This document shows positions 11,297 to 22,500 of a stretch of DNA of 64,000 nucleotides, in pieces (position 1 is the stretch's first letter; each line of letters starts with the position of its first letter). The stretch is from NCBI GenBank assembly GCA_027382625.1, contig JAJKFJ010022274.1:1-64000 (forward strand), in the 5' to 3' direction. The notes under the pieces were generated by a model. It did not search any database. It saw only the letters and a list, made by a program, of their open reading frames with translations, and was not told the DNA's origin. The position numbers and the translations under genes are program-made. Source of the stretch: Tetmemena sp. SeJ-2015. Taxonomy: Eukaryota; Ciliophora; Spirotrichea; Sporadotrichida; Oxytrichidae.

Positions 11297-12539
11297 TCAA
11301 AGTGTGATGCCCTTTTTTAACTGAACAAGTCCCTTCTTATCTAGCTCTTTTGTTTATATTAAGATGTTCTCTTCAAAGTCAGCATTTGATTCTTATTCTT
11401 AAAACTCTTGAGCTTCTAGTCCATTTAAGATCGACGCGTTATTGCTCCCTCTTCCACCTTCATGGACTGAATCTCCTCTATAAGGTGCTATAGACATTTT
11501 CCCTATTTTAAAATCAAATTAATTAATAAGGACCTCTCTTCAGAGCCAAGTGTTCTTTTATTCTTCGGTAGATAATGATTCCAGACATTGAACTTAAGAA
11601 TATGACTAAGCCTGCAGTGATTATTGTCGTAAAATAAAAGTAGTGATGATTTTTCTCACCGAAATGTCCTCATTGAATACACTCTGCTCCCTTAAGACGT
11701 ATGAACGGAATTTAAGTCTGTTTGCTGTTGAATTAGTTTTAGGAGTTGCTAAAATCCAAGTTTTATTATAAATTGGGACATTGAATACGCTGTCTTGACT
11801 TGCTCCCTCACTCACTGTGTACATAGTCTCTTCAGTATATCCGGACAGAACTTTCACTTCCAAGTTTGTGATATTTTCAAACTCTATCATAATTTCGACT
11901 AAAATTAATTATGAGTTTAACTTAGTAGTAGTATGCCTTTGAAATATCTGATGTTAGCTCCCACATGCAAGACTGCCCTCCTGCTCTTTTGAGTCCAGAA
12001 GTGTCTACTTCATGCGTGGTTGACTCATCATGAAACACCATTTCTTACTCTTCTTCTCCGCATTAAGTCGCAGAAGCTATGATGATAAAACTAAAATGCA
12101 TCTTGCAAAATAGAAGTCATGGTTTGTGTCATCTTCGGTACAAACTAAACCAATTGAAAGATAATTAGTTTAGAAACAGAGCAATGATAGTTTATATTGC
12201 TTTCTGGAGTAGTCATACAACTTTAATCCACGCTTTACTCAGGACAACATGCACCAAATTGGTTATTGTTATTGCAAAACGAGTAATCAGGGTACTTAGA
12301 CTTGCAGGAATAGCAGTCAGTTGGGAATATTCCTATAGTTGCATTTGAAGAATTTCTTAGAGTAAGATGAATTTCTGTGGTAGTATGCCCTGACTCTGAA
12401 GATTTAGCCAACTCAATATTAAGTATAAAGGCCAAGAGTAGAGTCACTGCATGACGTTACCAAAAAGAGTTCGCATACTGCTGATTAAATTCATAAAAAT
12501 GAACAAGAGATTTTCTGAAAGGGTCTTTGAAAGTTTCAT
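11297..12539 (-). CDS. F2: Cys-rich type I membrane protein, six IESs, paralog of F1
   Basis: The start is the ATG at 12539; an IES inside the signal peptide hides it. The stop is the TGA at 11297-11299. Removing six IESs (71, 68, 14, 22, 11 and 46 bp) leaves 1011 bp, exactly 337 codons, for a 336-aa protein. It has a signal peptide (about 1-22), Cys at 52, 55, 65, 74, 75, 84, 101, 109 and 140 with F1 spacing except for one residue, a shared YPDYSFCNNNNQ.GACCPE block, LSGYTEETMYTV, a membrane span at about 238-262, and a charged tail with SNADFEEN matching SIADFEEI of F1. The membrane span and tail appear only after IES removal. It lies about 0.3 kb upstream of F1 on the same strand, so the pair arose by tandem duplication. 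Function is unknown. Confidence 0.92.
11480..11531 (-). other. F2 IES, pointer CCTTAT, 46 bp removed
   Basis: Pointer copies are at 11526-11531 and 11480-11485. Excision joins LKRGPY to RGDSVHEGG and carries the frame to the TGA at 11297. Confidence 0.92.
11629..11642 (-). other. F2 IES, pointer TAC, 11 bp removed
   Basis: Pointer copies are at 11640-11642 and 11629-11631. Excision gives a membrane span equal in length to that of F1 (RKIITTTIITAGL against RKVITTIIIVVGL). It is very short; a point deletion is the alternative, but it would not fit the equal length as neatly. Confidence 0.75.
11898..11922 (-). other. F2 IES, pointer AGT, 22 bp removed
   Basis: Pointer copies are at 11920-11922 and 11898-11900. 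Excision gives YYYQVEIMIEFENITN against YYYQIEIQLAFTTITN in F1. A GT-AG intron at this place would leave the wrong frame. Confidence 0.85.
12082..12098 (-). other. F2 IES, pointer CAT, 14 bp removed
   Basis: Pointer copies are at 12096-12098 and 12082-12084. Excision restores RCIIASATQCGE against DCIVSNSHQCGD in F1, at equal length. Confidence 0.8.
12134..12204 (-). other. F2 IES, pointer GAA, 68 bp removed
   Basis: Pointer copies are at 12202-12204 and 12134-12136. Excision gives SCMTTPEDDTNHDFYF, aligned with SCVQDTTENNHNHDFYY of F1. Confidence 0.85.
12433..12509 (-). other. F2 IES in the signal peptide, pointer CTCTTG, 71 bp removed
   Basis: Pointer copies are at 12504-12509 and 12433-12438. 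Excision connects the ATG at 12539 to the mature protein as MKLSKTLSENLLAFIL. Without it the frame meets TGA at once. F1 has no IES here. Confidence 0.9.
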
Positions 12540-12749
12540 TATGGATTATTTTACTATTTTTATTTATAGATCAAGTTATCTAATCATTTACGGTAATTCA
12601 TAACCTTAAGCATAAAATATGAAAAAGTATTTAATAATTAATTCCAATATTACTATCATATACAATTAAGAAGAACATTGCAAGAATTATGGTGATAGTA
12701 AAAAATAATTTAATTCAAAATTAGAGCTAATTCTTAAATATCCCCATTT

Positions 12750-13376
12750 CCCAGCTAGTTTTGAATACATCCAGCTTCATTTTAGATTAAAATTAGCTAA
12801 AATCATTTATCGCAAGCTAGAATCTGACTAATCTGGCTTAAATATAGACCCACTCGGTAAATATATGAATAGATTGCTAATTTTAGGAGGTATAATCAAT
12901 TGCAAGATAGCATCGCTGATTTTGAAAGGGCTTATTTTGAAAATGACCTATGTTCACACGAATCCGAACTTGATTGTCTAGACTCACTTCTGATACTTAG
13001 CTGGCAGAGCTTTCTACCATCGCTTTCAAGTCAATATCAACAGCACCTCGATCACAGCTGAGACTAGTTTTCTTTATAGATTTAGGACTGAGTCAATGAT
13101 ACTTTCTCGTTATCTTGAGTGAGCGAGGCTGTAGCTTCACAAATGAGTAGAGATGTCTAATAGAATTGAGCCATGGTGAGTACTCTGCATTGTCCATAAG
13201 TAGACAGATCTTCTTGTGCAAGAGCCTCTCAAATGCTAATAATGCTCTTCAGAGACTAGTAGATGAAGTTAACATAGAGAATAGCATTGAATACCTTTCT
13301 ATGATCCAGCTGCTCACTATCTTGTCTTGGCTGATATCAGCAATGAAGCTCAGAGAAAACTTCTCAGAATAATTAT
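12750..13376 (+). CDS. Gene E: fragmentary coding region, divergent from F2
   Basis: Plus-strand segments are open only with TAA/TAG as Gln: about 12755-12830 (FILDQNQLKSFIASQNL), 12823-13061 (RRYNQLQDSIADFERAY, ending in TGA) and 13111-13376 (NANNALQRLVDEVNIENS). GC content is well above the surroundings and the peptides are hydrophilic, so this is probably a real gene with unresolved IESs, or its remnant. It is head-to-head with F2. I do not recognise the product. Confidence 0.5.
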
Positions 13377-13565
13377 ATAAAATAAAGATATGCGAACTAG
13401 CACTCCTTTAATAAATTTTAATTTATTATATTATATTATATTATATTCTAATACCCAATTAATTTATTTTTATTTTCATATTGAGACATTTTATAAAAAT
13501 TAGGAAATTAAAAACTATCTTCAATCTGAAATGCTTAATTTTGTTATTATTAAATGCGAAGGAGA

Positions 13566-16500
13566 TCAATTACGTTTGGGTAATTTATTTCTGGCTACAA
13601 AATAAGATTTTTCTTTCTTTGGCGATGGTCCCTCCTCAAGAGAAATTGTAGATAAGTATTAAATTTATTAAAATAGTAATATTCTTAGTTGTTTGGCTAT
13701 AAATCTCTTGGTCTGTTATTTTTATTGCTTCTGATAGAATTCTCATAAACACTGTTAATATTAGTTTTCCTCTCAGAATAATCAATTTAATAAATTACAA
13801 AGAAACTATGTCCAAGATCTTTTTATCATTGAAAAGATTATTTTGCTAAGGGGGAGAATCTTATCTGCTCCCACTTCTGGCTGCCGATTGTCCTGAATTA
13901 GGTTTAATTTTTGGAGTATATTTTTAATTTTCAGATCTCTTCCTCTGCTTTTCGTTCACACTCGGCCTTATATTTTAAATTTGAATTTACATATTCATTA
14001 ATAAATAATTTATTTTTAATATGAAAACACTCATTATGCAATGCGCAAAAAAGCAAAAATATAGTTTAAATATGAAAAGGGAATAAATTAATTTTTTTAT
14101 AAATAAATACACTTCTAAAATTGAGTTAGGGTTTTTCTGATTTAGACCTCTCCCTAGTCTACGTTAAGATATCTCTTATTAAAAATATACCATGTATTGA
14201 TGAATCCTATCTTTACTGCCTTTGATGTAAATTAAATGATTGAGTCCAGAGTCCTTGAAAATTTACATTGACATAATTTTATAATTATATAGCTATAATA
14301 TTTGAACATGATACTCTATTCTTTTATGGTCTCTTGCTTTTTGGATTAGTTTCTCTTCATTTTTATGAGGCCATTCTTTCCCTTTAGATTTTTCTCTTGC
14401 CTTGGAGTCATTTCATGGACTACTTCTCTCTTTTCTAAAAAAATGTAATATTTCTTGCACTTTTAAGGCTGATGAAATATTTGCAGGCTCAATTTTAGTT
14501 TTGCTTTTGTATTCTAGAAAAGTATGTGAATTCTTTAGTATTGAGAGAGACCCAAACTGGTCTTTGATATTATGAATTTCTGAATTTTGCTAGAGAGTAC
14601 GTTTCTTGCTTTCGAGATGCTGCTAAAATAGTTTGTCTTAAAATATTTGATCCTATGCTAATGAAACACGGCCTACCAAATTTGCTAGTGCAGGTGTTAT
14701 CTTCCATATTTAAAATGGATTTAACTTTCATCGCAGCTCAGAAAGAATGCAATAAGCAGCCAAAATTTAAAATAAATTAGGAACATGAAGTTAAACATTA
14801 TTATCGCTATAAAAACTACTATGTGAATAGTGCTCTCGATCTCTGGGCTCAGGAAAAATAAAGCTCCAAAAAATATTGAAATAGAGGCATACATTTCTCT
14901 CTGTTCCAAAATAAAACATAAAACGTTGAAAAGAGGTTTTTTGTAGGGCTTAACTTATTGTTAAAGTCTAAAGAAGATAACCAGAATAATGAGGCTAACC
15001 ATAGCCTTGAAGATAGGTCTATAAAGATTTAGGAAAACATTGACTGCTATGAGAAGCACTTTTCTCAAAATGTTTATAAATTCCCAATAAAAGTATTCCG
15101 TTTTTAAACCTTGATAAATATACTTGTACTTTCCCAAAAAATCCTTTTTATCTAAGTTAAAAATAAGTTTGCCTAATTCTTTCTTAGTAAAAGGTAACCT
15201 CCAAGAGGTATGCCGACAATCCAAATAATGATTGATGGAATTCCAATTCCAAAACTTATAAATAAACTCCATTTTAGATGGTAAGTATCCCAACATCTTA
15301 TGTCCAGATCTTAATATAGCCATTGCTCTCCGTTATCAATTTCCATACAGTAATACAAACTTTTTAACTTAAATTTAACTTGAAACCATCCTTGTGATAT
15401 TTGGATGCAGAGAGAACAGAATAAATAAAAATAAATAAAATTAGCACAAAGGAAATAGTTATCTGTCGCTTAAATCTATCAATATTCCACTTACAAATTT
15501 TGAAACCTAAGTAAAAGAATAAAGAATAGTATCCTAAAATAACCAAAGGCAAAATTATTTTTATTGTAATTGACATCATCAATGTTTGCAAGAAATATGT
15601 AGGCTTTTACTCACCCACACATGCTTATCGTTTAAGAAGCAATCAATAGACATATATTCTTGAGCAATCAAAATTATTTTATAATCTTTCCAACAGATGA
15701 GAAAAAACTGAAAAAGTTAGCTAAATATTAGGGCCAGTTAAGTTAATAGCTTGCTGATGTCAAGAAAATTTATTTGAATATTTTTAATCTGGAAATAATT
15801 CATTAGAATTCTAATTGCTATACTTATTTAGCTTTCCTATTCTGATCTCATATTTATCCAAAGAAGAAAGATAAACACCATATTAAGAGCTAGAAAAGTC
15901 CCAACAATTGCTATGATATTAAAGTTAAAATATTTGTTGTCTTTGATGGGCAAAAGTTGCAAGTATTTTCTGATCCTTTGGTGAACTAAATTTAATATTT
16001 AAAAAATAAAATTTTGTAGTATTGATTGTTAAAATTTCCGGGGGGGGTTTTGTAATTTTTTTTATGAAAAAATGAAAAATCAGATTAGTCTAAAACAGAA
16101 AAAAAAATTTTTCCCAAAATTTTTTAAAAGCCTATTACTATATTTTTTTTTTAATTTTGGGGGAACCTTGAAGGTAAAAGGATTTTGGAAAAAATTAAAT
16201 TGTGAAAAAAAGTTTAATTAAAAAAATTTTAAAACCTTTTTGAGTATATTATTTCTAATTTAAAAAAAATTAACTCATAGATCTTTTCTGTTTTATTTAA
16301 GAGCTTTAAATTCTCTTCTTATTGAAGTCCTATTAAAGTCTAGATAATTAATTTCTAGTTTCAATCTCCATATTAATTTTTAATATAACTTAAACATTTT
16401 ATATATTAAGCATAAATGATAAATAATTAGCAAAAGTTTATCTTTTATTTAATATCACTTCAAAATTTTAAATTAAAGAATAGATATTATTAAATTACTA

Positions 16501-19500
16501 AAGGCTTATTATTTAATTGACATTATGATCAATAATTGTACTTTACGCATTATCGTTTAATAAGCTTTGCATATTTTACAATCAAAAAATTTTTTAAATA
16601 ATCTTTGCTAAAAAAATAAAGGTTATTCGTTAGTAAAGCTTGCTTCAAGAAAAAATGATATTTTCTAATCTGATAATGATTCTAGCAAATTTATTATTTG
16701 ATCAATTATCAAAAAAAAGAAAAATATGAGCTAGAAGTCTTTTGAATTAAATAAAATTTGTGTCTTTATGGCTAAATTTTAGACAAGTATTTTCGTGATT
16801 TTTCTATATTATAATTATTTAAAATAAACGTAGATAGATGAATTGCCCCAAGCTTTCCTCCATAACCGTATGAAATTAATTTTACAAATGCGCAAAGAGG
16901 AAAAGGATAGTTTTATTAGTCGGCTTCTAATGAATATTCTCCTCCAATACAAGCATCGTAATAAAGGCACTATAATATATTAGTGGAGTAAAAAGAGGAT
17001 CGCCAATATCCAGCATCTACTGTTATTATACTTCCTCCTGGGCACTCTGTATTAGCAAGGCATTCGCTGCAAGAATTAAGCGTAGGATCAAGTGAGTAGT
17101 AACCTTAATCACACAGCTTGCATCTAAATCAAATTAAACAGCACTAATACTTACTCTCCTGAGTTTAAGGCTTCCCCAGACTGACAGTTTCTAAAATTGA
17201 AATAGACAAAGTCCTAATTTATATTAGGGTCAGTAGTGTTGAAATTTGTCCAAACTTCTTAGGTATTTATTGATGTAGATGTTAACGTAAAACCCACATT
17301 TAAAAAATTTTTACTACCTGGCGTAGCTGTGAAAGTTAGATCATCAAATGTTGCAATTCCAGATTCAACCTTCTTCTAATAAAAATAAGATAACCCCCAG
17401 AAACTTTTGCACTTTCGTTACTTGAGAATACAAGAATAATCCTTTAAAGGGTTTAATATATTATATCTCTTACGAAGTGTTATCATTAGTTATTATATTG
17501 CCATCTGAATCTATAATAGCTACTTTTATTGTTCCTTCATATTTCTAGCCGCTTGCAAGAATAAGTGCATCGTAAGAGAGAACTTAAACATCATAGGGAT
17601 AGCCCGATATTATCGGTCCATAGGGGGCATAATTATTGTCATAGGAATCGTTTGCAAGAGTGGGATGGTTTTTCACAAAGTTGAAAACATAAAATAAAAC
17701 TCCCCCTTACACAAAAGCCTCGTTTCCTTAATAGATGCTTGAGGTAGCTCTCAGTGCGACACTTAGCAGCTAAAATATTAAATCTATAAATTTCTTACAG
17801 TTTGAGCAATGTATATGAATTACTCCTCCATATAGAGCTTGATTGAAAGAGAACATGAGAAATTTAAGGTGACATTTGAGTTAACACTTTTAATGACTCT
17901 ATTTTAATTTACAAATAATATTATAAAATACTCCTCCTTATTCGTTAGATGTCAAGTATTTAAAAGATCCATTTACTATGTTTAGAGTTGATTAATCTAA
18001 CAAAAATGCTCTGTTTAATTAAAATATGTTCTCAACTAACTCAGAAATAGATGTCTTGCTTTATTAGTTTTGATAAATAAAGATAAACAGAAGAATTGTA
18101 AATATTGAATACAGAGTTTTCTATGTTGAACAGATTAAAAAATAATTTTAAAAAGTATAGTGCTTGATTCTTTGTAAAGATTGAAAAATTGGAAGAAAGA
18201 CATTTATCTAACTATAATTTAAAATATCTGAGTTGATCTACTTATATCAATTAGACTAAGCCCGGTACAATTTACTCTAGAAACAGAAAGGTTTCTTAAA
18301 GATATTAATATTGATGAATCAAATCTCATAAGTCTATCAAAAATAAATAAAATCGTTTTTATTAATGTAGGAGACTGCATCTATCGTTGAAAATCTCATT
18401 GAAAAGTTTGAACTAACAGAGCTAATTATTTTTACTTGAATTTTTTAGAATTGTGAATTTATAATTACTAGTTTTGATTTTAAATAAAATTTATATTCAA
18501 GGTTAGCTGATATCAAGTACTGTTGATTATACTAATCTCTGTTGAAATATGTCATATTCGTGAAATTTGTAAACTCTGAAAATTAAAATCCTTCAGAGTA
18601 ATATAAAATTATTTTAATAAAAAAGTTTATAGTTAGCTGTAAATTATGTTTGTGTGAATTATATTAAGTTAGTTTCTGAATTAGTTATGGTAACGTTTTA
18701 AATGGAGCTATTGAATATTACTATTGTTCCTAGATTAGCTACTATCAGGTTGCTAAAATATGAATAAGCTAGTTTCTGTAAATTAAATTTAATATCTATC
18801 TTTAAATAGGGAGTTGTATATCTAAAACCCTGTTTTGAGTATTGAGAATTAGTACTGCATATCATTAAGCTGCAATTCTTGTATTTCGAAAATTTGGCTT
18901 ATTTCGAGCTACGATTAAAACTGAATATAATAATTTACTGACTTGCTTCGTCTCCATAGCTACTTAGACTCAAAACCTTGGTTTATAACTCTTTAAGAGT
19001 ACTGAGCTAATTATTATAGAAATTGCAATTTTCAAAAGTTGAATTGCGCGATAAAGAGTCTGAAATTAATTGTTCTTTATTTTTTAATTGACACTAGATT
19101 ATCTTAGAAGGCTGAATTTTGAGAAAATAGGGAGTTTTTGGAGGATTTATTTCCTCGTCTCCCATTCTCTCCACGAACATTTTGAATAAATCATTACAAG
19201 TTTAAAAAAGCGAAAATGCACAAATTTTCTCTATTAATCCAGATATAGATTTTTTCAGAGTATATTTTTAATTTTAGGAATTATTTGAGGGACTTACAAA
19301 ATATTTAATTACAAAAATTAATTAAAGTGGGATTAATATAAAATTCAAAATTTTTATATAGTTTATAATTTAATTAAAATTGGTGATTGATTAAAATAAT
19401 AAGACAAGGACTGCAACTTGATATCAGTTGAAATCACTGATTCATCCCTGATTTGCAGCTTGTTCGATACTTATCAAAAGATTAATATGATATTCTTACT

Positions 19501-22500
19501 TATTCATCGTCTCATCACCTCTGAGTAGTGAGATAATGTCTCGCGCACTCCTCATTATCATCATCTTCGTCTTAGTCTGAACTTGTGTGACTTTTACTCG
19601 AACTGGGCGCTCCCACTCAAATTTGCAAGCATGAAAATTCTTAGAATTCGAATCGAAAGGTCTAATAAATATTCAAATAAGACACACTTCCACAGTCACG
19701 ACGATTTTTATCAATTTTAATTTAATTTCTAATTTAGTTCACTTTTAATTAAATTCTCTCCTATAATTTAAAATTAGAATTGGTTTTTATATCCCTTAAA
19801 AAATTATTTTGCATTATTTTTTTCTCACATGAGTTATTAAGAATAGATTATAGAAAAAAATACAAAACTATTTTTTTATCATATTTTAAGAAATTAACAG
19901 CTCCATAAATGAATTATAAAATTAAATCTTTATCAAATATAAGTAAAATAATAATTTTTCTCTCTATGAATAATAGCGTCCCATATTTTTTACTACAATA
20001 AAAATAATTCCCCAAAATAAGCAACTAAATATAAATTCAGATAAGAAAGTATATGATTTTTTGTTAATTTTAAGATAGGATTTATGGAATTTAATGGAAG
20101 TAATGAGTGATAAGGAAAGGTATCTAGTTTTTAAAAGAGAAATAGGCATCGTTTTCTACTTCAACTAAACTACTGCTTAAAGCACTATTATTTTGAATAA
20201 TTGAGTTGTTAACTTCTATGTAGCCCCCGTAATGAGCAAAGAATAGTCCACCATTCATTCCAAAATTATCATAAAACTGACAGTTTTGCATGAAAATTTT
20301 TACACCTTAATAATCAGCAAGAGCAAAATAAATAAAAACTTAATGCAATACTTCCTCTTGAAAGTGATAATGTTTTGTTAAAGACTGAATCAGTGATACG
20401 AATAATCGAATTTGATTTCAACTAAATAAGAGAAGAAATCATTGGCCTATTCGAAATAAAGCTCACATTGCTCATTATAACTGAGAGTGGAAGATTGATG
20501 AGGTTTATCGCACCAGCAGCTAAAAAAATTCTGCCTTGATAATTGTTAGAGAAATTTGAGTCTCTTATAAGCATAGGATTAAAATAAATTAGCTTAGTTT
20601 TGAGTGGCTTTTATGAAACAAAACAAAAATATTATGAAGCAGCCTCCTTGCTCAAATTATTAAAAATTGATTGTTGTTGAAAGTGAGTCTTTCAAGGATA
20701 ATTTAGTTGTTAAGTGAGCTAATAGAATTATCGATGGTTATGAGGCTGAGTCTGTACTGAAGTAGTTTGAGGTGAATATCACATTTTGAATGTAAAACGA
20801 ATATACTTAAGAAGGATCTATTATACTGTCATTCAAAAATCCTCCAAACAAAGCAAAATTTGAATAATTATATTTTATTTTTTTTAAATTGACTCCGCAG
20901 TTAATAAAAAATGACGGTGATATTATTGAAAGTACTATTAGCTTGAGGTGATACCTGCATATTGTAGGTGTCATATCTAGAATAAATTTTGCAAATAACA
21001 ATATTTACCTCACGATGTAGCTATTCTATTTTAGAGAGTCAATGTATTAGAAACCTTCAAAGGTTATATTTTGAAGTATGAATGTTTGGCTTTTCAAATT
21101 GCGAATGTAGCTTGTCAAGCTATTCATTTCTATATAAAGATATTCAAACTTATTAAGATTTTTACTTTCATTCTTAAACACTGCATTTAAAATATTATAA
21201 TTAAAGTTTCTCCGAAATTTATTAAACTTACAAATGATAATATTCTGACAATCAAGGGTTAGGTCAAAAGTTAAATAAACGTTGATTCTTGTTCAAAATT
21301 ATTTGAAATAGCATGTTTGTAGACATTTTCAGTTGTAAGGTTGATCTCTAATCTAGTTCAGATTTAAATAAATACCCGAAATTAAATAATATAAATAAGA
21401 TCAACTTTAAATTTTTAAATTTCCCTGATTGGTTTATTCGTTTATTCGTTTAAATTCAGGCGTACCCATCTCAAACTACCACACCTCCATTTCCACTAAT
21501 CCACTAATACACTAATCCACCGCAGCTAAACTTAGAGATCGGGTCTATCAGGGTGCCACCGCAGTCCAACATGTACAATCTCGTCTCTGAGTGCCAACAG
21601 TATCAGGAAGCCGGAGTGTGATCTATGACCAGTGCGGAGTCCTTCCCAGGGGTAGGGTTCGAACCCTGCCGGTGGCTTTTATTCCACTTGATTGCTACGA
21701 GTCTCTTGATCGGTCTTCCTAATATTCAAAACACGCTCAAACAATGCGTGATTCGGCATGGATTTGAACCCTCACCTTAAAATACTGTCACTGTCATAGA
21801 CAACTCCGGTTCCTGATACTGTTGCATCAGAGAAATTTGATAACAATTGTTGGACTCGGTAGCACCCTGATTAGACCCGATCTAAGTTTAAGCTGCGGTG
21901 ATTATTATTAAGTATGATTTAGTTGAAATTTGGGGAGTGTGTATTTGAATGTACCTAATTAAATTCGAAAAACAATAAACCAATCAGGAATATTTAAAAA
22001 TTTAAATTAATATGCTTATTTTTAAATAAATTATAAGTATTTATTTAAATCTGAATTAGATTAAGATCAACTTACAACTAAAAAGTATTCAAACATTATT
22101 AAATAATTTTGAACTAGAATTAACGTATTATAATTAATTTGACCTAACTTATTTCAAATAGTATTATATTTACAAATCTATTTTAAAATTATATATTTTG
22201 CTTATTCATTTGAAATAGTCATCCTCAAAATATAAAATAAATATTATAGCTTAGAATTAAATTAAAATAAGATATTTTTATACAACAAAAGCTGAGGAGA
22301 AATTTCAAATCACTTGAAATCATAGATACAGTCACCAATTTGGATCTTGTTCGCATAGTGTTTATAATCCACTTCAATATAGATTTTAATGCACTGTGTA
22401 ATATTTTTTATACTTCAGTAGTTTTTTATTAAAAAATTGGCAGTAATATAATATTTTGATCTTACTAAATCACTAAAAAAAATTTAAGAAGTTAATTTGG

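Noticed and set aside
15153..15381. Gene D as a pseudogene or with programmed frameshifts
   Set aside because: Each apparent frameshift coincides with a direct repeat whose removal restores a conserved family sequence, which fits IES excision better.
16020..16240. G run at 16038 as an end of the G-run foldback family
   Set aside because: The CCTTTCCTC motif and an inverted partner are absent; it is a low-complexity stretch in a gene D gap.
21610..21690. A tRNA gene around the T-arm-like GGGTTCGAACCC
   Set aside because: The motif is a perfect palindrome with a 6-nt loop; no acceptor, D or anticodon arm fits on either strand.
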